A DNA stretch of 64,000 nt from Algoriphagus lacus (GTDB lineage Bacteria; Bacteroidota; Bacteroidia; Cytophagales; Cyclobacteriaceae), in contig NZ_QXML01000003.1 of NCBI RefSeq assembly GCF_003583985.1, positions 186,001 through 250,000 on the forward strand, written 5' to 3'. How positions within the stretch are numbered: position 1 is the first letter of the stretch; each line of letters starts with the position of its first letter. Made by a program: the position numbers and the translations under genes. Positions 1 to 6,546 of this stretch are shown here, piece by piece. A model generated the notes under the pieces. That model saw only the letters and a list, made by a program, of their open reading frames with translations, made no database searches and was not told where the DNA came from.

Positions 1-573
1 GTATTTTATGTTTTGATCTATAATCTGGCTCCTTATTTCAGCGGATCGGTGGATACATCCATGATGCTGGGAGCCAGCGCCGGTGTTTTTGCTGTGGTGG
101 TTGGAGCAGCTACTCTGAGCCCTAATACCACGTTTTTTCTGTTGCTGCTAGGTCCGGTCAGGATTGTGTACATCGCAGCATTTTATGTGATTTTGTCCTT
201 TGCCAATTCGATCGGAGACAATGCCGGGGGGGAAATCGCCCATTTGGGAGGTGCGCTTTTAGGCTATCTCTACATTGTCCAACTCCGAAAAGGAGTGGAC
301 TGGGGAGTACCTGTCCAGAAGGTTGGGATTTTCTTTGAAAACCTTTTTAGCCGAAACAAAAGCAAAGTAAAAGTCAGCTACCGAAAGGCTAAAACTGAGT
401 CTTCGGGAGGTTTTGGTGGGTTTTCAACTAAATCCAGTTCGACCGCAGTTCCAAAGAGCCCGGAAACCACTCAGGAGGAAATCGACCGGATTCTGGATAA
501 AATTGCTGAAAAAGGCTACGATGCCCTCAGCAAAGAAGAGAAGCGTAAATTGTTTGAGTTTAGTAAGAAGTAG
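1..573 (+). CDS. Rhomboid family intramembrane serine protease, C-terminal part (5' truncated by window)
   Basis: The frame is open back to base 1, so the gene begins before the window; the first in-frame TTG at 13 is not a credible start. The visible part carries the rhomboid active-site motif GASAG, whose Ser is the nucleophile, and a later AHLGGALLGY segment supplying the catalytic His. Both lie in hydrophobic helices that would form the intramembrane Ser-His dyad. After the last membrane helix comes a basic, Ser/Lys-rich cytoplasmic tail of about 90 residues ending in a short helical segment (EEIDRILDKIAEKG), a tail common in Bacteroidota rhomboids. Rhomboids cleave transmembrane segments of other membrane proteins; the substrate is unknown. 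It is convergent with the next gene. Confidence 0.85.
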   Translation, partial: VFYVLIYNLAPYFSGSVDTSMMLGASAGVFAVVVGAATLSPNTTFFLLLLGPVRIVYIAAFYVILSFANSIGDNAGGEIAHLGGALLGYLYIVQLRKGVDWGVPVQKVGIFFENLFSRNKSKVKVSYRKAKTESSGGFGGFSTKSSSTAVPKSPETTQEEIDRILDKIAEKGYDALSKEEKRKLFEFSKK

Positions 574-606
574 GTCTTGGATCGCGTACTCAGCTTTTTT
601 CAATTC

Positions 607-1080
607 TTATTTGAAAGGGAAAGCGAACCCAAGTTTGATTCCTGCTTCTTGTGGCTGCTGACTTTGAAATTTAATCTCTGAGCTAAGTCCCACCCAATCC
701 GTCAGAGGAATGTAAGCACCCACCCCAAAATTTGCACCTACGTAATCCCTTCTGGTTCCCGGGTCACCGGGTGCGGTATTCTGAAAGGACTGGCTGTATC
801 CTGCCATCACATATACTTGAGAGGCTCCTTCTGTCAGGTAATACCTCAGATCAAAGCTAAAATTACTGGCATTCCCAACCTCCGGATAGAGCCTGGTGTA
901 GCTTGGCATCAGGGCAAATCGATCTGCAAAAAAGTATTCCAATCCGCCTCCGACTCCAAAATAATCAAATTTCAACCCATAGAATCCTGTGGCATGAATC
1001 CTGAAATCACCCTGATCCTGAGCATTTGTAATTGAAGCCACTCCACTTAATAATAAAAGAATCAGCAGGGCCTTTTTCAT
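607..1080 (-). CDS. Small outer-membrane beta-barrel protein
   Basis: 157 residues. A clear Sec signal peptide (MKKALLILLLLSGVASITNAQ) is followed by alternating hydrophobic/aromatic strands such as GFYGLKFDYFGVGGGLEYFF and a terminal strand ending in Phe-Pro-Phe-Lys. This is the pattern of a small 8-strand barrel of the OmpW/opacity-like type. No enzymatic motif is visible. It lies 67 bp downstream of the MG2/TonB-plug gene on the same strand and could be co-transcribed with it. The specific function is unknown; structural or adhesive roles are typical for such barrels. Confidence 0.7.
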   Translation of the reverse strand: MKKALLILLLLSGVASITNAQDQGDFRIHATGFYGLKFDYFGVGGGLEYFFADRFALMPSYTRLYPEVGNASNFSFDLRYYLTEGASQVYVMAGYSQSFQNTAPGDPGTRRDYVGANFGVGAYIPLTDWVGLSSEIKFQSQQPQEAGIKLGFAFPFK

Positions 1081-1147
1081 ATGATTGTTTTGATTTTTTC
1101 TTTTTAGTCAGAAAAAGATAGTAGGCTTTGCTGAGCTTTACAACAGC

Positions 1148-3832
1148 TTATTCCAGGATTTTGACGACCCTGCCTAATCTTCCCTGAGCATCCATTCCTT
1201 CGAGGATTATCAGCTGTTTTTTTGCAATGTCTGAATTGTAATACTCCACAATTGCCTTTCCCTCCGAGTCGGTTTGTACCAAAGGATTCCAATAAATCGT
1301 CGCCCTTTGATCAGTAATGGAATTAGAAGGAGTCAACTCGTCGTACTTTGGTGAATAAAACTCCTTCGGAATCTGATATCCTCCATATTTTGTCACCAGA
1401 GTACCGCCCACACTTTCGTAAGTGATTCCTGCGCCGGTTTTGGTGTAGACTGCAATCACTCCATTGGCGCCCTGAACGCCAAACATGACCGTACGAGCTG
1501 GGTCTTTGAAAACCTCAATACTTTGGATGTCACGGGGATTAACTTGAAAAAGTACTCCTGCGTCCACCGGCACATTGTCCAATAAATACAGAGGATCTGT
1601 TCCGGCTTGAATCGATCCGGCACCTCTGATCTGAACACTCACATTGAAGCCGCTCACATTGACTCTCACTCCGGCTACCCGGCCTTGAATCATCTGAAAG
1701 ACATTGGAAAAGCCTGCCATACCCGGAATTTCATCCGGCTGAATGCTGGCATCACCTTCCCCAAAGAGTTTTCTGGACTGGATTTGTTCTTCCTGAAGCG
1801 TCTGGGCTTCTACCGTGACACCTTCCAAATCAGTGATTGATTCTTCGGTATTCATGCGCTGCATCAGATTTCGGGCCTGGGCAGATTCAGCGAGTCCCTT
1901 TGGCCAAAAGACGGATTCAGGAAACATCCCGCCAAGGGATTTGAATGCCGGGACGGGCTGTGTTAGGCTTACATCGATGAAATTTTTGACGCGTTGATCC
2001 TCGGCTGTAATCGTCACTGTCACGGAGTCCTGATAATCCAGATCTGCCAAAATGAATTTGCCGTCCGCACCAAATTCAGTGGAGATCAATTCGACCCCTT
2101 CTCCGATCAATGCACTTACTTTTCCACCTGCCAATCCTTTTTTGGTGCTGTTTTGCTCCGAAATCTGCCCTTGAATGGTGATTCCCTGTTCGATAAAAAA
2201 TCCCTGATCGGGAAATTTCGATTCAAAAATATCATCCCAGCTATACCTACTCCAGCCGTGGGTAAGCATCACCAAGTCCAAGGCCTGTAGGGTAGATTCT
2301 TCCTGGTTTTTGAAATAATGGCCGGGATTGAACACCTTTCCCTTCAAGTCAGAAGTCAGAAGCAGCGCGGATAGAATGTTTCCTTTTTCATCAGTTTCAT
2401 CTGCAGTCTGATCCGCGTCGACTACCGAAATGGAGAAAGAACCCGGTGCGGGCTTTCCCTGAAAATTGCTTGTGAAATTCAAGGTGTTTTTTTCTCTGGG
2501 CCCTGTTTTTCCTGAATTGGAAAGCTCCACTTGGAGCCGATCTTCTCCTTGGATAAATACCTGTCTCTCCAAAAGAGGCTTTCCCAGCGAATTCAAAATG
2601 GAGATGGAATTAATGCCGGAAGGAAGGTTTTGCTTGGGAATTCGCACTCCCCAAACTCCATTGAAAAGTTCTCCCTGGATGATAAAATTTATCAAGCCTC
2701 GGGTGTGAGAGACCAGCATCAGACGTCCTGGATTGGAATTGCCTTGGATAAAAGCCGTTACAAAAGCCGCATCTTTAGAATTGACCACCTGAAGTGTAAT
2801 CCCTTCCTTTTCGACTCTTGGGAGAGCAATTCTTCGTTCTTCGCCCGTTTTACGGTCCTTCACCAATGCAAAATTTTCCTCGGTTGTCGGAGTCACCTCC
2901 AGCTTACCCATTCCTCCAAAAAAAGTGGAAAAATGGGAATTATCGACACCTTCGAGACTTCCCTCAATCTCGACTGGCGTGCCGTCCGGATAAATAGCTC
3001 TAAAAGCGAGCGTTGATTTTTTTCCAAGCACCCAATGCCCTCCTTCGGGTAAAAACTGGATGTCAGCCTTTGAAAAGCTGAAAGGCAGTTTAATCTTGTG
3101 GGTGACGGTGTAGTCGGGATTTTCCTGAAAATTGATCTCAAGGGATTGATCGGGATACTCGCCATCTGGGATGGAAAAACCAAACGAGACTTTTCCCTGG
3201 GCGTTTAGTGTGACCTCCTGCGTATTCAATTCATCCATGCCGGAGATTGCACGTAGAAGTAACGTTCGGTTGGAAAGGGGAATTCCAGAAGCATCTACCG
3301 CCTCCATTTCCACTTGATATCTGATCCTTCCATTTTGGGAAGAAATTTGAGTGAAAGCCACATTTGGCAAAAAAGAGCCTCCTTGTCCATCCACCACTTT
3401 GAAGGTTTGGGAGAATAAATAATCCTCACCAAAATTCCTCATCCAAGTGGTATAAGCCTTGATTTGGTATATCCCAGTTTTGCCGAAAAGCGGGATTTGA
3501 AAATCACCCGCCCCACGGCCGTTTTCCATTTTAATTACTTTTTGACTAAGCAATAATCCATCTCCGTCAAAAAAGTCGACATAGAGTGTCTTACTCAGGG
3601 GAGAAGGTAACTGTAAGCCTCCAGCAGTCAGAAAGGCACTAAACCAAAGGTCCTCTCCCAATGTGAAGGTGTATTTATCCAGCTGGAGATAGGCCTTTTC
3701 GATCGGAAATTCTGATTGTGACTTTTCAAAATAGGATTGGATCTTTTCAACTTGCTCTTGCTGGGTTTGGGCTTGGGTCTGGGTAATGGAAAACAGTATT
3801 CCAAAAATTGGAATCAAAATTAATTTTCTCAT
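1148..3832 (-). CDS. MG2-like / TonB-receptor plug domain protein without a beta-barrel
   Basis: The start is taken at 3832 (MRKLILIPIFGILFS..., a good signal peptide); the frame extends 22 codons further upstream but that extension is not needed. The protein has 894 residues. The N-terminal part resembles macroglobulin MG2 modules (PIEKAYLQLDKYTFTLGEDLWF and following beta-rich repeats). The C-terminal third holds a TonB-dependent receptor plug with the motifs GRVAGVRV, VQIRGAGSI, PLYLLDNVPVD, IEVFKDPA and GANGVIAVYTK. No 22-strand barrel follows the plug; the protein ends with a short Ig-like segment. Proteins of this layout recur in Bacteroidota, anchored at or secreted to the cell surface, with unproven function. 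The neighbour downstream is a small outer-membrane barrel. Confidence 0.75.
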   Translation of the reverse strand: MRKLILIPIFGILFSITQTQAQTQQEQVEKIQSYFEKSQSEFPIEKAYLQLDKYTFTLGEDLWFSAFLTAGGLQLPSPLSKTLYVDFFDGDGLLLSQKVIKMENGRGAGDFQIPLFGKTGIYQIKAYTTWMRNFGEDYLFSQTFKVVDGQGGSFLPNVAFTQISSQNGRIRYQVEMEAVDASGIPLSNRTLLLRAISGMDELNTQEVTLNAQGKVSFGFSIPDGEYPDQSLEINFQENPDYTVTHKIKLPFSFSKADIQFLPEGGHWVLGKKSTLAFRAIYPDGTPVEIEGSLEGVDNSHFSTFFGGMGKLEVTPTTEENFALVKDRKTGEERRIALPRVEKEGITLQVVNSKDAAFVTAFIQGNSNPGRLMLVSHTRGLINFIIQGELFNGVWGVRIPKQNLPSGINSISILNSLGKPLLERQVFIQGEDRLQVELSNSGKTGPREKNTLNFTSNFQGKPAPGSFSISVVDADQTADETDEKGNILSALLLTSDLKGKVFNPGHYFKNQEESTLQALDLVMLTHGWSRYSWDDIFESKFPDQGFFIEQGITIQGQISEQNSTKKGLAGGKVSALIGEGVELISTEFGADGKFILADLDYQDSVTVTITAEDQRVKNFIDVSLTQPVPAFKSLGGMFPESVFWPKGLAESAQARNLMQRMNTEESITDLEGVTVEAQTLQEEQIQSRKLFGEGDASIQPDEIPGMAGFSNVFQMIQGRVAGVRVNVSGFNVSVQIRGAGSIQAGTDPLYLLDNVPVDAGVLFQVNPRDIQSIEVFKDPARTVMFGVQGANGVIAVYTKTGAGITYESVGGTLVTKYGGYQIPKEFYSPKYDELTPSNSITDQRATIYWNPLVQTDSEGKAIVEYYNSDIAKKQLIILEGMDAQGRLGRVVKILE

Positions 3833-3909
3833 TGTGAAGAATAGCTGGTTGAGTACTAAAAGCGCAAATAATAAAACTATTGTCTTTGTTAAAAACAAGT
3901 GAAAAAATC

Positions 3910-4974
3910 TTAATTGGTAGTTAGCTGTGCGACTTCGTTTTTGTTGGCTAGCTGACCACAGGCGGCATCAATATCCTGACCGCGGGATTTTCGGACTTTG
4001 GCAATAATTCCGTTTTGTTCCAAAACCCGGACATACATGTCCACTGCTTCCTGCTTGGCTTGGCGAAACTCCCCTTCATCAATAGGATTATATTGGATGA
4101 TGTTGACCTTGGACGGGATGATTTTGCAGAATTTGGCCAGTGCCTTTGCGTGGCGTTCGTCATCATTGACTCCGTCCCAGATTACATATTCGTAGGTTAC
4201 TTTTCGCTTGGTCTTTTGGTACCAATATTTCAATGCTTCAGCCAATTCTTCCAACGGGTTGGTATCGTTGATTGGCATCAAACGTGAACGAGTTTCATTG
4301 ATAGCAGAGTGGAGGGAAATTGCCAGATTGAATTTGACTTCGTCATCGGCCATTTTGCGGATCATCTTCGGAATCCCCACAGTCGAAAGGGTGATCCGTC
4401 GTGGGGCCATTCCCAAGCCCTCCGGGGAGGTGATCTTATCGATGGCTTCGATCACGTTGGCGTAATTGAGCAAGGGCTCTCCCATTCCCATAAACACGAT
4501 ATTGGTCAGCGGACGCTGGAAATAGGTTTCTGCCTCATCCTTGATGGCGACTACCTGATCGTAAATTTCCCCGGGGGTAAGATTTCTCATTCGTTTCAGG
4601 CGTGCAGTCGCACAGAAGTTGCAATCCAAGCTGCAACCGACCTGAGAAGAAACGCAGGCGGTAATTCTTTTGCTTGTCGGTATCAGGACCGATTCAACAA
4701 TTTTGTCATCAAAAAGCTTTACTGCATTTTTGATCGTACCGTCGCTGCTGTGCTGCATCAAATCCACCTGAATATGATCGATGGTAAAGTGGCTTTTCAA
4801 CATTTCCCGGGTGGAAAGGGAAATATTGCTCATGTCGTCAAAATTCTTGAGTGACTTGTTCCAAAGCCATTCATAGACTTGCTTGGCCCGGAATTTTTTT
4901 TCTCCCTGAGCTACAAAAAACTCCTCCAATTCGGCGAGGCTGAGTTTACGAATGTCTTTTTTCTGGTTTTCCAC
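3910..4974 (-). CDS. rlmN: Dual-specificity 23S rRNA A2503 / tRNA A37 C2-methyltransferase RlmN
   Basis: A radical-SAM methyltransferase of 354 residues, normal family length. The iron-sulfur cluster motif CxxxCxxC is at C114, C118 and C121. The two further cysteines used in the RlmN mechanism are visible as C107 (ITACVSS) and C339 (DAACGQL). The SAM-binding GMGEPL motif and the STVGIPKMI segment are intact. It methylates C2 of A2503 in 23S rRNA and A37 of some tRNAs in the cytoplasm. The start is a GTG at 4974; a TAnnTTTG promoter box ends only 4 nt upstream of it, so the mRNA is probably leaderless. It is divergent from ccmC. Confidence 0.96.
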   Translation of the reverse strand: MENQKKDIRKLSLAELEEFFVAQGEKKFRAKQVYEWLWNKSLKNFDDMSNISLSTREMLKSHFTIDHIQVDLMQHSSDGTIKNAVKLFDDKIVESVLIPTSKRITACVSSQVGCSLDCNFCATARLKRMRNLTPGEIYDQVVAIKDEAETYFQRPLTNIVFMGMGEPLLNYANVIEAIDKITSPEGLGMAPRRITLSTVGIPKMIRKMADDEVKFNLAISLHSAINETRSRLMPINDTNPLEELAEALKYWYQKTKRKVTYEYVIWDGVNDDERHAKALAKFCKIIPSKVNIIQYNPIDEGEFRQAKQEAVDMYVRVLEQNGIIAKVRKSRGQDIDAACGQLANKNEVAQLTTN

Positions 4975-4978
4975 AGTG

Positions 4979-4986
4979 CAAAGTTA
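4979..4986 (-). promoter_or_regulatory. Bacteroidota -7 promoter box (TAACTTTG) for rlmN
   Basis: Reads TAACTTTG on the minus strand, matching TAnnTTTG exactly. A TTTG that could be the -33 element lies 23 nt upstream. The box ends 4 nt before the GTG start of rlmN, which predicts transcription starting at or next to the start codon. Confidence 0.55.
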
Positions 4987-5136
4987 GGGATTGGAAAATT
5001 GAAAAATTTCAAAATTGGGAAATTGCTGGTTAGGGTCATTTGATCTAGTTGAATTCTGCGTTGATCTGGAAGCTTTTTAATGCGGGAATACCCTTCCTTT
5101 TATGATAAAATGCAGCGGATTCAGGAACTTATGCCT

Positions 5137-5144
5137 TATTTTTG
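5137..5144 (+). promoter_or_regulatory. Bacteroidota -7 promoter box (TATTTTTG) for the ccmC operon
   Basis: Exact match to TAnnTTTG, 24 nt before the ccmC ATG. No clear TTTG -33 element is seen at 17-23 nt upstream, so support is from the -7 box and position only. Confidence 0.4.
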
Positions 5145-5168
5145 CGCTTGAAAAAGTAAAAATCCCCT

Positions 5169-5843
5169 ATGCGCCAATCCTGGTGGAAAATCCTTGCAAT
5201 AGGTCTCCTGCTATACACGCTCACTGCCGGTTTGTTGATGGATGTGCCTCGGCTCCCGATATTGAACGAAACCATCCGTGCGCTACATTTTCATGTGACG
5301 ATGTGGTTTGGAATGATTTTGATGTTGGTTGTCGCAGTCGTTTACAGCATCAAATACCTTCGAAGCAATCGCCTTGAGCATGACGATATGGCGATCGAAT
5401 TTACCAATGCCGCGATTTTGTTCGGGGTTTTGGGAATTGTAACCGGTATGCTGTGGGCCAAATTTACCTGGGGAGATTATTGGAGTGGAGATCCCAAGCA
5501 GAACGCTTCGGCGATTGGATTACTCATGTATTTCGCCTACCTGATTCTTCGTGGCAGCATCACAGATCCACAGCAGAGAGCTCGTATTGGAGCGGTTTAC
5601 AATATTTTTGCTTTTGCAGCATTCATTCCTTTGATTTTCGTACTCCCCCGCCTGACCGACAGTTTGCATCCAGGCAACGGAGGAAACCCAGGCTTCAATG
5701 CCTATGATCTGGATTCCAAACTCCGAATGATTTTCTATCCCGCGATAATTGGATGGACACTTTTAGGCGCATGGGTGGCAACTGTACGGGTGAGAATTCG
5801 TAGGGTAGAACGCACCCTTGAGGACAAACTGATTAATTCCTGA
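5169..5843 (+). CDS. ccmC: Cytochrome c maturation protein CcmC (heme-handling membrane protein)
   Basis: 224 residues with about six hydrophobic helices. The tryptophan-rich WWD-type motif appears as TWGDYWSGDPKQNAS, and conserved histidines flank it (RALHFHVTMW before, DSLHPGNGG after), as expected for heme ligands of the CcmC/CcsA superfamily. CcmC passes heme to CcmE on the periplasmic face of the inner membrane. The gene opens an operon with a ccmD-like gene, ccmE and ccmF. ccmB, usually close by, is instead at 31442. The start ATG at 5169 is 24 nt after a promoter box. Confidence 0.9.
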   Translation: MRQSWWKILAIGLLLYTLTAGLLMDVPRLPILNETIRALHFHVTMWFGMILMLVVAVVYSIKYLRSNRLEHDDMAIEFTNAAILFGVLGIVTGMLWAKFTWGDYWSGDPKQNASAIGLLMYFAYLILRGSITDPQQRARIGAVYNIFAFAAFIPLIFVLPRLTDSLHPGNGGNPGFNAYDLDSKLRMIFYPAIIGWTLLGAWVATVRVRIRRVERTLEDKLINS

Positions 5844-5846
5844 TTG

Positions 5847-6089
5847 ATGAAAAAATTATTGACAATAGCCCTGTTGATTTTCTCCCTGAGCGCTTTGGCA
5901 CAGGAAAAAATTCCAGTAACCGAATCCGATTATTCCAATAATACAGTGGAAATGGCCGACCAAATGCGTGCGGATGGAAAAATATACGTATTGGTGGGTA
6001 TCATTGTGATCATTTTTGTCGGAATCACAGTTTATGTGGTAAATACCGACCGAAGAATATCCAAACTTGAAAAGAACCTTCCCTCTTAA
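5847..6089 (+). CDS. CcmD-like small membrane protein
   Basis: 80 residues from the ATG at 5847, 3 nt after the ccmC stop; an in-frame TTG at 5844 is less likely. There is an N-terminal signal-like segment ending in ALAQ, a linker, one strong transmembrane helix (YVLVGIIVIIFVGITVYVV) and a charged cytoplasmic end (DRRISKLEKN). Size, single helix and position between ccmC and ccmE match CcmD, which stabilises the CcmC-CcmE heme complex. Sequence similarity within CcmD is always weak, so the call rests on context. The signal-like N-terminus is longer than in enterobacterial CcmD. Confidence 0.65.
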   Translation: MKKLLTIALLIFSLSALAQEKIPVTESDYSNNTVEMADQMRADGKIYVLVGIIVIIFVGITVYVVNTDRRISKLEKNLPS

Positions 6090-6101
6090 TATTTCAATAC
6101 T

Positions 6102-6518
6102 ATGAAAAAAGGACACATCATCGGCCTGGGAATCATTGCAATTGCGATTGTGATCATCATGACTTCAATCGGAGATGCTAGCAGCTATGAGAGCTTCGAT
6201 ACTGCCTGGGAAATGAAGGAAGACGGGGACGATAAAGCCATTCACGTGGTAGGGCAGCTGAAAAAAGACAGTGCCGGTCAAGTCACAGGCTTGGAAGTGG
6301 GAGAGGACAAAACTTCCTTTACCTTTCTCTTGGTCGACAATGAGGGTACCGAACAAAAAGTCTATTACAACGAACCGGTTCCAGCAGACTTTCAGCGTTC
6401 CGAACAGGTGGTTGTGATTGGATCCTATCGAGAAAAAGAAATTTTTGTAGCCGATAAAATCCTGATGAAATGTCCCTCCAAATATCAGGAGACAGACGTG
6501 CAGGCGGCAGGAATGTGA
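6102..6518 (+). CDS. ccmE: Cytochrome c maturation heme chaperone CcmE, CXXXY type
   Basis: 138 residues: one N-terminal membrane anchor (HIIGLGIIAIAIVIIMTSIG) and a periplasmic OB-fold beta barrel (VVGQLKKD, FLLVDNEGTEQKVYYNEPVP, VVIGSY). The heme-attachment site is KCPSKYQ, with Cys124 and Tyr128 forming CXXXY. Classical CcmE has HXXXY there, with a covalent His-heme bond. Variants with Cys are known from archaea and some sulfate reducers. It carries heme from CcmC to CcmF. It lies in the operon 12 nt after the ccmD-like gene and 28 nt before ccmF. Confidence 0.9.
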   Translation: MKKGHIIGLGIIAIAIVIIMTSIGDASSYESFDTAWEMKEDGDDKAIHVVGQLKKDSAGQVTGLEVGEDKTSFTFLLVDNEGTEQKVYYNEPVPADFQRSEQVVVIGSYREKEIFVADKILMKCPSKYQETDVQAAGM

Positions 6519-6546
6519 TGTTGAGTACTATCCCAAGTAAAAAATC

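Noticed and set aside
2531..3016. 161-codon plus-strand frame inside the MG2/plug gene
   Set aside because: Antisense shadow of a gene with strong domain evidence.
4309..4854. 181-codon plus-strand frame inside rlmN
   Set aside because: Antisense shadow; rlmN is certain on the minus strand.
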